Shown: piece by piece, positions 53,833 to 63,303 of the stretch
How positions within the stretch are numbered: the first letter of the stretch is position 1
Layout of the letters: each line of letters starts with the position of its first letter
Origin: Aquimarina mycalae
Lineage (GTDB): Bacteria; Bacteroidota; Bacteroidia; Flavobacteriales; Flavobacteriaceae
Length of the DNA: 64,000 nt
NCBI RefSeq assembly: GCF_029906345.1
Contig: NZ_JARYGY010000002.1
Span: forward strand, 101,710-165,709
Direction of reading: 5' to 3'
Position numbers and translations under genes: made by a program
The notes under the pieces: model-generated
Database searches by the model: none
Told to the model about the DNA's origin: nothing
Seen by the model: the letters and a program-made list of their open reading frames with translations, nothing else

Positions 53833-53862
53833 ATTCTTTCATTAAAAAATCAATAAAAATCA

Positions 53863-53896
53863 CCCCATTAAAAGATAAATTCCTTAATGGGGTTTT
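53863..53896 (+). terminator. Terminator after the lipoprotein gene
   Basis: Perfect arms CCCCATTAA/TTAATGGGG (53863-53871, 53884-53892) followed by TTTT, 30 bp after the stop codon. Confidence 0.85.
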
Positions 53897-53946
53897 AAAT
53901 TTTAAAATCATTAGTAATTATATAGCTTTGCATAAAATCAAAACAT

Positions 53947-54588
53947 ATGCACTTCATCCCAGAAGCACTAGATACATATGTAGTACATCATACAGAAAAA
54001 GAACCTGAACTACTACAAAAATTAACTCGAGAAACCTATCAGAAGATATTACAACCTCGTATGCTTAGTGGACCTTATCAAGGTCGTGTATTAAGTATAC
54101 TATCCAAGTTAATCAACCCTAAAAACATTTTGGAAATAGGCACATATACAGGGTATTCTGCATTATGTTTGGCAGAAGGAATGCAAAAAGATGGAGTTTT
54201 GCATACTATTGATATTAATGAAGAACTAGAAGATTTTCAACGTAAATATTTTGATCTTTCTCCATATGGCACTCAAATTCATCAACATATTGGAGATGCT
54301 AAAGCAATTATACCTAATTTAGATCTCAAATTTGATTTGGTTTTTATCGATGCAGATAAGCCAAATTATACTACTTATTTTGAATTAATCATTGATAAAA
54401 TGAATCCTGGTGGAGTTATTTTGTCTGATAATGTACTCTGGAGTGGGAAAGTACTAAAGGATGTCGCAGAAGATGATCTTTCTACCAAGGTTTTATTAGA
54501 ATATAATAGATTGTTAGTAGAGGATACTCGTGTAGAAACTGTATTGCTACCCATTAGAGATGGACTAACAATTAGCAGAGTACTATAA
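53947..54588 (+). CDS. O-methyltransferase (caffeoyl-CoA/catechol type)
   Basis: This 213-residue SAM-dependent enzyme has motif I KNILEIGTYTGYSALCLAEGM, the acidic motif II HTIDINEELEDF, and FDLVFIDADKPNYTTYFELII with the metal-binding Asp pair. VILSDNVLWSGKVLKD is a C-terminal hallmark. These are the features of the class I cation-dependent O-methyltransferases acting on catechols; the natural substrate here is unknown. It has its own short unit with a terminator on each side. Confidence 0.92.
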   Translation: MHFIPEALDTYVVHHTEKEPELLQKLTRETYQKILQPRMLSGPYQGRVLSILSKLINPKNILEIGTYTGYSALCLAEGMQKDGVLHTIDINEELEDFQRKYFDLSPYGTQIHQHIGDAKAIIPNLDLKFDLVFIDADKPNYTTYFELIIDKMNPGGVILSDNVLWSGKVLKDVAEDDLSTKVLLEYNRLLVEDTRVETVLLPIRDGLTISRVL

Positions 54589-54595
54589 AATATAA

Positions 54596-54623
54596 AAAGT
54601 GGGATTTTTTAAGATCCCACTTT
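54596..54623. terminator. Bidirectional terminator, O-methyltransferase/subtilase
   Basis: Perfect arms AAAGTGGGAT/ATCCCACTTT around an 8-base loop containing T residues lie between the converging genes. Confidence 0.85.
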
Positions 54624-54660
54624 CTGAATTAATTAGTAACTACAATTGCTAATTCATTGG

Positions 54661-56151
54661 TTATTGTACTGCCTTTAAAGCATCAATATTACCATAACCA
54701 AATCTACTATTACGATTAGGATAAAATTCTCCTGCTCTTTTTAACTTCTCCAACACTTGTTCTCTAGACATATTCGGATTACGTGCCCATACCAATGCTG
54801 CAATACCAGCTGTCATAGCTGTTGCCACAGAAGATCCTCCTACATAAGATTGTGCACCAGTATTAAACCCTAATACAGGTACCGTTCTACTAGTATTACT
54901 AGCTCTTTGCATGATGATTGTAAAATCAATTTTATTACCATCGTGACAAATATCACAACGATTGTATCCATTATCTTTTAATCCTGTCACAGCAACTGTC
55001 TCACTCATACTAGCAGGAAATATCACCCCATACCAGTTTGTAAAAGTAGTAGACGTTCCACCAGCGGCCATAATCATTTTACCTTTGCCATATGCATATC
55101 TCACAGCATCTTTTACATTACCAATAGACCAAGGATAACCAATAGACATAGATATGATTTTTACATCACTTCTATTTCCTAATCCTTTTAATGCATTACT
55201 TACTCCTTTACGCTCATGATAATCATTAAGTACTACATCTTCTGTACCTCTATAAGCTACCAAATTAGAATTATATGCAACTCCTACTGGCATAAAATCA
55301 TTATTACGTGGCGATGCAATAGCCGATGCCATCTGCGTACCATGGCCACATTTATCATTAGGACCATCTACATTATTAGACCACCACCAAAAAGAATCGA
55401 TAAATGTTCCGAAACGCTGTACAGATCTACCACTAGAAAAACCATCATTAAAACCATTTCCTAACAGGTTTTGGTTTGCTGATAAACCAGTATCAATAAG
55501 TCCAACAGTGATCCCTGATCCTGTACTAAGGTTCCAGGCGTCATCTATATTGTGTTTTTGATAATTCCAAGGTAATCGAGAATTTGGTGAGATTACACTA
55601 TAATCACCACTATTGATAGATTGTCCGCTTTGACTACATCCAGCAGATTTTTGTTGTTCATTTTCCTGAAGATAAAATCCATACCCATTAGGTTCTAGAT
55701 AACGTATATTTCCCATTGCTTTTAGTTCTACAATGGTTTCTAATTTAGTAACCTTAAGATCTAAAACATTCAGTATATCATCTTCTGATAATTGAACATT
55801 AGAACGGGTAACTCCTTCTGTATTCTGAACTGTACGATAGATGTCTTCAATAATAGTATTCAATCTAGAAGATCGTTGTTGTCCTTCAATATAACTCTCT
55901 CCTTTTTTACCAAAACCAACTGTCAATACTTCATTACCATGCATCACTGCACTATATAAGATATTATCTGGAGCATTGGTCCAGTCCATATCTCCATTTG
56001 TTTTTAACTCGTTTTCTATAAAATCATTGATTTTTTCAATAGATACTATCTTTTGAGAATCTGAACTCTCATCTATAATTTCGTTTGTATCTTCTTGGGA
56101 ACATGATAGGACAAGAAATAGCCCTAAAATTAGAGGAATAATTTTTTTCAT
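54661..56151 (-). CDS. Subtilisin-like serine protease (S8), lipoprotein
   Basis: This 496-residue secreted protease has a lipoprotein signal MKKIIPLILGLFLVLSC and a propeptide of about 165 residues. The catalytic triad is Asp in VGLIDTGLS (about residue 218), His in CGHGTQMASAIAS (about 270) and Ser441 in GGSSVATAMTAG. The oxyanion Asn region MAAGG is present near residue 355, where GG replaces the usual GN. Two Cys pairs (CGHG with CDICHDG region) may form disulfides. The product probably degrades extracellular proteins as a surface-anchored enzyme. No sorting domain is present. Confidence 0.9.
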   Translation of the reverse strand: MKKIIPLILGLFLVLSCSQEDTNEIIDESSDSQKIVSIEKINDFIENELKTNGDMDWTNAPDNILYSAVMHGNEVLTVGFGKKGESYIEGQQRSSRLNTIIEDIYRTVQNTEGVTRSNVQLSEDDILNVLDLKVTKLETIVELKAMGNIRYLEPNGYGFYLQENEQQKSAGCSQSGQSINSGDYSVISPNSRLPWNYQKHNIDDAWNLSTGSGITVGLIDTGLSANQNLLGNGFNDGFSSGRSVQRFGTFIDSFWWWSNNVDGPNDKCGHGTQMASAIASPRNNDFMPVGVAYNSNLVAYRGTEDVVLNDYHERKGVSNALKGLGNRSDVKIISMSIGYPWSIGNVKDAVRYAYGKGKMIMAAGGTSTTFTNWYGVIFPASMSETVAVTGLKDNGYNRCDICHDGNKIDFTIIMQRASNTSRTVPVLGFNTGAQSYVGGSSVATAMTAGIAALVWARNPNMSREQVLEKLKRAGEFYPNRNSRFGYGNIDALKAVQ

Positions 56152-56492
56152 TTTAGTATAAGTTAATGAGTTTGTGTGTTAATCTATTTTCAGGCAGCCA
56201 ATTTCCCGAAAATATCAAATATTTAATATATAGTTAATTTCAGTACTAATTTATTAAATATAATCTAATTATACACACCTTTTATTGAAAGAATCTTAAT
56301 AAAAAGTTTGTTACTATGCTTGCATAGGACCAAAAAACAATCGATTAACCTGTGAAAACGCCAATGTTTATAAGGGTTTTACAGAAAAGGACTACAAGAT
56401 TAAATTTGTGTGAAAAAATTTAACTTTTTTTAATAAAAAACTAAAAAAAGAGGGTTTAATTTATTGAAAAGGCAATATCAAATACAAAAAAA
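56152..56492. other. Intergenic region between tatA and the subtilase gene
   Basis: These 341 bp contain the leftward promoter region of the subtilase gene. A rightward frame at 56373-56432 (MFIRVLQKRTTRLNLCEKI, 19 residues) is visible but has no supporting promoter or relatives, so I do not call it. No repeat or hairpin of note is seen. Confidence 0.4.
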
Positions 56493-56786
56493 CTAAAACT
56501 TACGTTTTACAGGACCCGTAATTTCGTCAATATCTTCTTTGACTTGGTCTATTTCTTTTTTAATATCAGAAGTAATAGAAGAAGGGATATCTGTATCTAT
56601 ACCATGTTTTTCTGCACTCTTGGTAATTTCAGATTTGATATCATTCGTTGCATCTTTGACAATACGCATTCCTTTGCCTAATCCACGTGCTATTTCAGGG
56701 ATTTTATCAGCGCCAAAAACCATTACCAAAATAAACACAATAAAAGCAATTTCGGTTCCGCTTATGAATAAAGGTATTGTTGTCAT
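56493..56786 (-). CDS. tatA: Sec-independent protein translocase TatA/TatE
   Basis: This 97-residue inner-membrane protein of the twin-arginine export system has a short N-terminal membrane helix (FISGTEIAFIVFILVMVFGA), the family hinge FGADKIPEIARGLGKGMR, an amphipathic helix and a charged tail. TatA oligomers form the pore, and TatC is the receptor; tatC is not in this window. It lies leftward between the M1 peptidase terminator and the subtilase upstream region, as a single gene. Confidence 0.93.
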   Translation of the reverse strand: MTTIPLFISGTEIAFIVFILVMVFGADKIPEIARGLGKGMRIVKDATNDIKSEITKSAEKHGIDTDIPSSITSDIKKEIDQVKEDIDEITGPVKRKF

Positions 56787-56820
56787 AGTTGTGCAAATAT
56801 AGCTACAATAATGTACAGAA

Positions 56821-56850
56821 AAAAGCCGTTCGTGATTGCGAACGGCTTTA
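56821..56850 (-). terminator. Terminator of the M1 peptidase gene
   Basis: Perfect arms AAAGCCGTTCG/CGAACGGCTTT (56822-56832, 56839-56849) with a T run on the minus strand, 26 bp after the stop codon. Confidence 0.87.
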
Positions 56851-56875
56851 CTATTTAATTTAAAGGTTTTTTAAC

Positions 56876-59182
56876 TTATTGTCCCTTTACTTTGTTTTTA
56901 AATTTATCAAACTTACCAAGTTTTTTATTTTGTGGCCAGCTATTATTAGAAGTATCTATATCTGCTGTTTCTTGATTAGGATCTACAACAATCTTTGAGA
57001 TTGCTTTTTCTGAAGCAATTGCTCTTTTTACTGCATCATCATTTTTTCTCCAAATTTCTGCAGGATAAGTAACTGTTTCAGAAGTTCCATCTTCATAGGT
57101 ATACTCTACTATTAAAGGCATTACTAAGCCTCCTGGTTTTTCAAAAGTAATCTCATAGAAAAATTTAGGGTTCTTTAGTATTGATCTTTCTTCTACAGAA
57201 AAGTTATCAATTAAATACTCTTTTAATGTTGAGGCATTATCAATAATATTTCCATTTTTCTTAATAGTCTCATATTCATCGCTTCCTTCTTCTACCATAA
57301 ATACTAATGGTCCAAAATCTTCTACTTTAGCACCTCTTGCTGCTGCAAATTCTTTTGCTCTTTTATTTGGTTCCTTTGAAACAACATATTTCTTTACATC
57401 CTTTACACCTATATCGGTATAATCTGTAGTATAAAACCATCCTCTCCAGAACCAATCTAAATCTACAGCAGATGCATCTTCCATCGTTCTAAAGAAATCT
57501 TCTGGTGTTGGATGTTTAAACATCCATCGTTGAGAATATGTTCTGAATGAATAGTCAAACAGATCTCTTCCCATAATTGTTTCTCTCAAGATATTCAAAC
57601 CTGTTGCAGGCTTAGAATACGCATTAGAACCAAACTGATATATATTATTGGACTGCGACATAATTGGAGATATAAAACTCTGGTCTCCGCTCATATAAGG
57701 AACTATCTTGGCTGCAGGTCCTCTTCTTGAAGGGTATTTTTTTGATGGAGCTATCGCATCTGGATACCATTCACCAAAATCTTGCTCTGCAACATATTGT
57801 ACAAATGTATTCAATCCTTCATCCATCCAAGTCCATTGACGTTCATCACTATTCACAATCATTGGAAAAAAGTTATGTCCAACTTCATGAATAATTACAC
57901 TCATCATTCCATACTTAACTCTATCGCTATAAGATCCATCAGGATTCGGTCTACCATAATTCCAACAAATCATTGGATATTCCATACCCTGATTTTTAGC
58001 GTGCACAGAAATAGCTTTATGATAAGGATAATCAAAAGTCATTCTACTATATGATTTTAATGTACTAGCAACTGCTTTAGTCGACCAATCTTCCCATAGA
58101 GGATTTCCTTCTTTAGGATACATAGAAACTGCCATTACATCTTTTCCTCCGATCTTAACCGCCATCATATCCCAGATAAATCTTCTCGATGTAGCAAAAC
58201 CAAAGTCTCTAACATTTTTAGCACTTAATTTCCATGTTTTTTTATTTTCAGAAAACGTCTTTTCCTTTGCTTCTGCTTCTTTTTGAGTTACAATAACAAC
58301 AGGTGTATCATAAGATTTTTTAGCCTTTTCATAGCGGCTCATCATATCTTTAGTGAATACTTCTTTTCTATTTGTTAATACTCCTGTTCCATCCAAAATA
58401 TGATCTGCAGGTACTGTAATATTTACATCAAAATCTCCAAATGGAAGTGCAAATTCTCCTCTACCCCAGAATTGGTGATTTTGCCACCCTTCTACATCAT
58501 TATAAACAGCCATTCTTGGATAGAATTGAGCAATTACATAGGCTCTATTACCATCCTTAAACTCTTCATAACCTGATCTTCCTCTACCATTTACGTGATC
58601 ATTAATGTTATACCACCAATCGATAGAGAACACGAATTTTCCTCCAGACACTAAATCTTTTGGCATCTCTACACGCATCATAGTACCATTAATTGTGTAC
58701 TGCAATGCTTTTCCTCCAGCATCTTTTACTGCAGTTATATTGAAACCTCCATCAAAAGGTTCTCCCAAGTATTTACCTACGAATTGATTTGGTCCATCGG
58801 CAGCATTTACACCTCCTGGTTGAATTAACGGAGTTTTAGATTTTCTAGACCTCATATTTTGATCTAATTGAACCCACAGAAATTCTAAATTATCAGGAGA
58901 ATTATTGGTGTATGTTATGGTTTCTTTACCAGAAAGCTTTTTGTTTTTATCATCAAGCTCTATATCCATTTTATAATCTGCTTGTTGCTGATAATAAGCT
59001 GATCCTGGAGCTCCCGAAGCAGTTCTATACATATTAGGAGTAGCAAACTCATCATACATCTGCTTAAACTTGTTTTGATTTGTATGTCCCAACTCGCGAG
59101 CTGTTTCACTTTCTTCTTGAGCATACAATCCCGAACCTGAAACAAAAAGAGTAACAGAAAGGATAAAAAATATTTTTTTCAT
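56876..59182 (-). CDS. M1 family aminopeptidase-like metallopeptidase, secreted
   Basis: This 768-residue protein has signal peptide MKKIFFILSVTLFVSGSGLYAQ and a beta N-terminal domain. The zinc motif HEVGHNFFPM...DEG gives H432, E433 and H436, with E455 at the exact HExxHx18E spacing. This is the M1 gluzincin motif. The usual exopeptidase GxMEN motif is replaced by GMEYPMICWNYG, common in Bacteroidota members. The product probably acts in the periplasm or outside the cell on peptides. It is the last of four leftward envelope genes (59182-61535 upstream) and is followed by a strong terminator. Confidence 0.92.
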   Translation of the reverse strand: MKKIFFILSVTLFVSGSGLYAQEESETARELGHTNQNKFKQMYDEFATPNMYRTASGAPGSAYYQQQADYKMDIELDDKNKKLSGKETITYTNNSPDNLEFLWVQLDQNMRSRKSKTPLIQPGGVNAADGPNQFVGKYLGEPFDGGFNITAVKDAGGKALQYTINGTMMRVEMPKDLVSGGKFVFSIDWWYNINDHVNGRGRSGYEEFKDGNRAYVIAQFYPRMAVYNDVEGWQNHQFWGRGEFALPFGDFDVNITVPADHILDGTGVLTNRKEVFTKDMMSRYEKAKKSYDTPVVIVTQKEAEAKEKTFSENKKTWKLSAKNVRDFGFATSRRFIWDMMAVKIGGKDVMAVSMYPKEGNPLWEDWSTKAVASTLKSYSRMTFDYPYHKAISVHAKNQGMEYPMICWNYGRPNPDGSYSDRVKYGMMSVIIHEVGHNFFPMIVNSDERQWTWMDEGLNTFVQYVAEQDFGEWYPDAIAPSKKYPSRRGPAAKIVPYMSGDQSFISPIMSQSNNIYQFGSNAYSKPATGLNILRETIMGRDLFDYSFRTYSQRWMFKHPTPEDFFRTMEDASAVDLDWFWRGWFYTTDYTDIGVKDVKKYVVSKEPNKRAKEFAAARGAKVEDFGPLVFMVEEGSDEYETIKKNGNIIDNASTLKEYLIDNFSVEERSILKNPKFFYEITFEKPGGLVMPLIVEYTYEDGTSETVTYPAEIWRKNDDAVKRAIASEKAISKIVVDPNQETADIDTSNNSWPQNKKLGKFDKFKNKVKGQ

Positions 59183-59243
59183 TAGAGTGTAATTGTGTTA
59201 TGTAATAAATCGCAAAATAGTTGTTTTTTAAAAGTTTAGTAGC

Positions 59244-59750
59244 TTATTCACTAAACTTTAACATCCCTTTATCCTTTTCTTTTTCGAGTATAAGACTTTT
59301 TCGTTTTTTCCCTTTTTTAACATGAATAATATTCTGTTGTTCTTCAAAAAAATCCATCAAGGCTTGATTAGAAACTGAAATGGTTTCAAGAGAAAGTACG
59401 TTCTCTACTTCTAGATAACATAATACAAGATCATTATCATATTCTTTACCTATAAAATTAAAATGTACTTCTTCACCATTTACATTAATGGTCAATTTCT
59501 GACTTAAATATGTGCTTAAATACTGATCTATCTTGGCCTCTTCCGTCTTTGAAACCAGCTCTATGTTTTCATCATATCTCTTTCTCAATACTTCTTCGAC
59601 ATCATCAATAAAAATTCTTGATATTATTTGCAATGATTTTTGCTCTTGATTATACTCTATTTGAGTTACGCTCACATAAAACTTATGTAATCCAGTAAAA
59701 GAACTGAGCGTAATCAAAAGTACAGCTGCTATGCATAGTATTTTCTTCAT
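59244..59750 (-). CDS. DUF6702 family secreted protein
   Basis: This 168-residue protein has a signal peptide (MKKILCIAAVLLITLSSFTG). The body begins HKFYVSVTQIEYNQEQKSLQIISRIFIDDVEEVL, the recognisable start of DUF6702, with a His directly after the expected cleavage site. A charged C-terminal tail (VKKGKKRKSLILEKEKDKG) follows. It is always found beside M1 peptidase genes in Flavobacteria as I recall, and here it is 61 bp upstream of that gene. Function unknown. Confidence 0.8.
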   Translation of the reverse strand: MKKILCIAAVLLITLSSFTGLHKFYVSVTQIEYNQEQKSLQIISRIFIDDVEEVLRKRYDENIELVSKTEEAKIDQYLSTYLSQKLTINVNGEEVHFNFIGKEYDNDLVLCYLEVENVLSLETISVSNQALMDFFEEQQNIIHVKKGKKRKSLILEKEKDKGMLKFSE

Positions 59751-59844
59751 GTATTCTAATTTAGAAGGTGGTAAATGTAATATTTTGATATAAAATATTA
59801 TGCCAAAAGTGTCATATTATCATTTTCCTCTCTAAATTAAGTAA

Positions 59845-60603
59845 TTAATCAATTTCTTTATGTGCTTTATATAGTATTACTTTTTGTTGAAAAAACTCTA
59901 ATAGAGAAAATCTTTTTGAGTTTTCTAATAGATTTTCAAAATACTCATCTTCAGCACAATAATACATGAAATCAACAATAAGATTTTCCGACAGCCCTAA
60001 ATCATCTACAAAAAAGGAGGTATTAAAGGTTGTTTTTCCTTTTTGAATGACTTTATCTAAATCTTCAATAGCTTTGATTCTTTTTAACTTTTTAAGAGTT
60101 CCATTTAAATAATTTATAGGTCTATCTATGATTCCTGATTTTGCAGTATATATTCTTCTTTCTACTTGTGTTGGAGGATCTCTATCCTTAAAAGGAAGAC
60201 CTAAACTTCTATTACTTACAAAAGGTGTAACTTCTATATCTTTTGTATCATTATTAATATTTCCAGATAGACTGATATTACTCACTCGTACTTGATCCAA
60301 CTTTTGAACAATTGGGTACAAGCGAACCTGAAGGTTTTCATTATTTAGATCATTTTCTGAAACTATTATGGAAATCACTTCGTATTGAACCGATGAAAAA
60401 ATAATTGAATCATGAACACTTGCAGGAATTTCGAAAAAGCCTCTTGCATCATTTGTTGTCCCCAACTTCTTGGTATAGTTAACAATATTAATTGCAAATC
60501 CTTCTAATGAATCTGCGACAATGAAACCTCTAAGTTTTTGGGATTGACCAAAAGTATGATTCAAAGCAACAAGAAAAAACACACACAGTAAAATTCTGGT
60601 CAT
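59845..60603 (-). CDS. Carboxypeptidase-like regulatory-domain protein (1)
   Basis: This 252-residue protein has a signal peptide (MTRILLCVFFLVALNHTFGQ). A CarboxypepD_reg-like beta domain follows at about residues 22-100 (LRGFIVADSLEGFAINIVNYTKKLGTTNDARGFFEIPASVHDSIIFSSVQYE). The C-terminal helical part is unassigned. The ATG at 60603 is preferred over a TTG at 60627. The next gene upstream (60744) encodes a paralogue of similar order, so the pair arose by duplication. Both lie in the leftward run towards the M1 peptidase gene. Confidence 0.8.
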   Translation of the reverse strand: MTRILLCVFFLVALNHTFGQSQKLRGFIVADSLEGFAINIVNYTKKLGTTNDARGFFEIPASVHDSIIFSSVQYEVISIIVSENDLNNENLQVRLYPIVQKLDQVRVSNISLSGNINNDTKDIEVTPFVSNRSLGLPFKDRDPPTQVERRIYTAKSGIIDRPINYLNGTLKKLKRIKAIEDLDKVIQKGKTTFNTSFFVDDLGLSENLIVDFMYYCAEDEYFENLLENSKRFSLLEFFQQKVILYKAHKEID

Positions 60604-60743
60604 AATTTGATACAGTTTGATGACCAAAATCGAAAAGGAAATTTTAAAGTTCGAATATTATTAATTAATAATAGAATCCCAGAAATTTGTCATTTTTAAA
60701 CAAAGACGGATATACGAAAAAAATGTTGCGGATATTTAATATA

Positions 60744-61535
60744 TCATTTGCGATCTTTATACACCTTACTCTGAGAAACAAGAAATTCTATAAGATTCAA
60801 TTCGTTACCTTCTTCTAAATATGTATTATCTAACCCATTATCTTCTGCAAAAAAGATAAAATCATTAATCTGACTCATTTCTAAAGCCAGATTTGTCTTA
60901 AAGAATTCATCATCATACATTTTTCTAACTTTTACATCAATGTCTGCAGGAACTTTCTTTTTTCCAGTTTGATCTTTATTCTGAAAAACTTCTTTAAAAA
61001 GATTTACAAAATTAAGTCCGTAAATCATTCTGTCTTCCAAAAACACTTTGTTTTCTAATTCGGATAGTTCATCAGCAGTCCAGTCATAATCCGTATCATT
61101 AATTCTAGATGAAGTTAATTTAGCTACTTCACTAATACCGCTTTCTGATACATTAATTTTTTTTACATCAACGGTTACATTTCCTAATAGATCATAAGGT
61201 GTTACAATTACTTCGTCCAAAAGGTTTACAGATTCATTGAGAAAAATATTTAATCGTCTATTATCTAATACTCCTTTATCTACTAGGACCACAATTTTTT
61301 GATATTGCATTCCGATTACTTCCACTTTATCATTAATTCCTACACTAATTCTAAAATCACCAGCCTTATCTGTAATAGTCCCTTTTTTAGTCGTAAGATT
61401 ATACACTACAACGCCTTCAACATTGTCGCCTAATGGGGCACTGATTCTACCATCTATCATAACTCTTGAGGTAATTTGAGCAAAAGAAAATCCAATTGCA
61501 CAACATATAAAAACTAGCGATAATCTTAATTTCAT
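60744..61535 (-). CDS. Carboxypeptidase-like regulatory-domain protein (2)
   Basis: This 263-residue protein has a signal peptide (MKLRLSLVFICCAIGFSFAQ) and the same domain plan as its neighbour: ISAPLGDNVEGVVVYNLTTKKGTITDKAGDFRISVGINDKVEVIGMQYQ corresponds to the regulatory beta-sandwich. The terminal part (EDNGLDNTYLEEGNELNLIEFLVSQSKVYK) resembles EDEYFENLLEN...LLEFFQQKVILYK of the paralogue. It is the first of the leftward group ending in the M1 peptidase gene. Ligand and partner are unknown. Confidence 0.8.
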   Translation of the reverse strand: MKLRLSLVFICCAIGFSFAQITSRVMIDGRISAPLGDNVEGVVVYNLTTKKGTITDKAGDFRISVGINDKVEVIGMQYQKIVVLVDKGVLDNRRLNIFLNESVNLLDEVIVTPYDLLGNVTVDVKKINVSESGISEVAKLTSSRINDTDYDWTADELSELENKVFLEDRMIYGLNFVNLFKEVFQNKDQTGKKKVPADIDVKVRKMYDDEFFKTNLALEMSQINDFIFFAEDNGLDNTYLEEGNELNLIEFLVSQSKVYKDRK

Positions 61536-61643
61536 AGTAATTTCGGTTACGTTTGTTATCCATTAAGATACTACATTTTTCAATATGTGCTTAAGATTTC
61601 TATATAAGAAAACGTTAAACTACCTTTACTAAAAATTAAATTT

Positions 61644-62351
61644 ATGCAAAACTGTATTATCGCAAGCACTTCTACTATACATGGAAGTGGACCACTAGAA
61701 TATTTGTTTGAAGCTCTAATTGAGCTATATAAAGATTGTAATGAAATAGTATTTATCCCATATGCTCGTCCTGGTGGAATTTCACATGATGAATACACCA
61801 TAGGAGTCAATAATATTTTTAAAAAAATTAATAAAAAAGTACTCGGAATACATATGTTTTCTGATACTAAAGAAGCTTTCTCAAATACGCAAGGAATCTT
61901 TACAGGTGGTGGTAATACGTTTCTCTTAGTAAGTCAATTATACAAAAACAAGGTTATGGAGCCTTTAAAAAATGCTATCGATTCAGGAACTCCATATTTA
62001 GGTACAAGTGCTGGAAGTAATATTTGTGGACTTACAATGCAGACGACTAATGATATGCCAATAGTGCATCCGCCAAGTCATAAAACTTTAGGAGTTTTTC
62101 CTTTTAACATTAATGCACATTATCTGGATCCTGATCCAAATTCTACACACAAAGGTGAAACCAGAGAAACCCGTATTAAAGAATTTCATACCATAAATTC
62201 GCAACCTGTAATTGGTCTTAGAGAAGGAAGTTGGTTAAGAATCCTCAATAATCAAATAACACTTAAAGGAAATTTATCTGCTAGAATTTTTGAGCAAAAC
62301 AAAGCACCTTATGAAATCAATCCCGAAAGTTCTTTGTCTGAATTAAACTAA
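61644..62351 (+). CDS. pepE: Dipeptidase E (alpha-aspartyl dipeptidase, S51)
   Basis: This 235-residue cytoplasmic serine peptidase hydrolyses dipeptides with N-terminal Asp. The fold begins ASTSTIHGSGPLEYLFEALIELY. The nucleophile Ser122 lies in YLGTSAGSNICGLTM, the GxSAG motif of the S51 family, and the active-site His is in INAHYLDPDP. FTGGGNTFLLVSQL is also typical. It starts 7 bp before glsA, so the two genes are surely one operon. This links release of aspartate and glutamate from peptides and glutamine. Confidence 0.92.
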   Translation: MQNCIIASTSTIHGSGPLEYLFEALIELYKDCNEIVFIPYARPGGISHDEYTIGVNNIFKKINKKVLGIHMFSDTKEAFSNTQGIFTGGGNTFLLVSQLYKNKVMEPLKNAIDSGTPYLGTSAGSNICGLTMQTTNDMPIVHPPSHKTLGVFPFNINAHYLDPDPNSTHKGETRETRIKEFHTINSQPVIGLREGSWLRILNNQITLKGNLSARIFEQNKAPYEINPESSLSELN

Positions 62352-62358
62352 ATAATCT

Positions 62359-63273
62359 ATGCAATACCAGAATATTCTAGACACAATTAAAGAAGAAATA
62401 CTGGCAAAAACTTACACTGGAAAAGTAGCGTCTTATATTCCTGAGTTAGCTAAGATCGACCCTAACAAACTAGGAATGCATTTATACTGCATTAATTCTG
62501 GACATTATGGTTTTGGTGATGCGAATGAACGTTTTTCTATACAAAGTATTTCTAAGGTGTTCTCGTTAACATTAGCAATGTCGCTAATGGATGATGAATT
62601 ATTTAGTAGAGTGGATGTCGAACCATCAGGAGACCCTTTTAACTCTCTAATTCAATTAGAGTATGAAAATGGAATCCCAAGAAATCCTTTTATTAATGCG
62701 GGAGCACTAGTTATTGCTGATATTTTGGTTTCTACTTTAGAAAATCCAAAACAGGTTTTCTTAGATTTTATTCATAAAATCACAGGTAATAACACGATCA
62801 ACTTCAATCCAAAAGTTTTTGAATCTGAAAAGAAAAACAGTTATCGTAATGCTTCTTTATTAAACCTTATGAAGTCTTTTGGGAACATAAAAAACGATAT
62901 AGAAGCGGTTTTAGATTTATACATTTATCAATGTTCGATAGCAATGTCCTGCAAAGAATTAGCTACAGCTTTTATGATCTATGCGAATGCTGGAAACACT
63001 TTATCTGATGATATGGAGATCATCTCTCCAAGAAAAATAAAACGTATTAATGCCATCATGCAAACTTGTGGTTTTTATGATGAAGCTGGAGAGTTTAGTT
63101 TTAGAGTAGGATTGCCTGGAAAAAGTGGTGTAGGTGGCGGAATTACAGCGATACATCCTGGTCAATATGCAGTAACGGTATGGAGTCCACCTTTGAATCC
63201 AAAAGGAAATTCGGAGTTAGGAATGTATGCCTTGGAGCGATTGACCACATTAACTGGGTATTCTATATTTTAA
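62359..63273 (+). CDS. glsA: Glutaminase
   Basis: This 304-residue cytoplasmic enzyme hydrolyses glutamine to glutamate and ammonia. It has the beta-lactamase-like glutaminase fold: FSIQSISKVFSLT holds the SxxK pair (Ser63 and Lys66), followed by EPSGDPFNSLIQLE and NPFINAGALVIADIL. C-terminal motifs are VGLPGKSGVGGGITAIHPG. The length fits the family (300-310). It starts 7 bp after pepE. No regulatory site is seen between them. Confidence 0.95.
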   Translation: MQYQNILDTIKEEILAKTYTGKVASYIPELAKIDPNKLGMHLYCINSGHYGFGDANERFSIQSISKVFSLTLAMSLMDDELFSRVDVEPSGDPFNSLIQLEYENGIPRNPFINAGALVIADILVSTLENPKQVFLDFIHKITGNNTINFNPKVFESEKKNSYRNASLLNLMKSFGNIKNDIEAVLDLYIYQCSIAMSCKELATAFMIYANAGNTLSDDMEIISPRKIKRINAIMQTCGFYDEAGEFSFRVGLPGKSGVGGGITAIHPGQYAVTVWSPPLNPKGNSELGMYALERLTTLTGYSIF

Positions 63274-63303
63274 AGTATTTCACCTTGTATTATAGCTTAA
63301 AGG

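Noticed and set aside
56373..56432. A 19-codon rightward frame MFIRVLQKRTTRLNLCEKI
   Set aside because: Single copy, no -7 box, no terminator; insufficient support.
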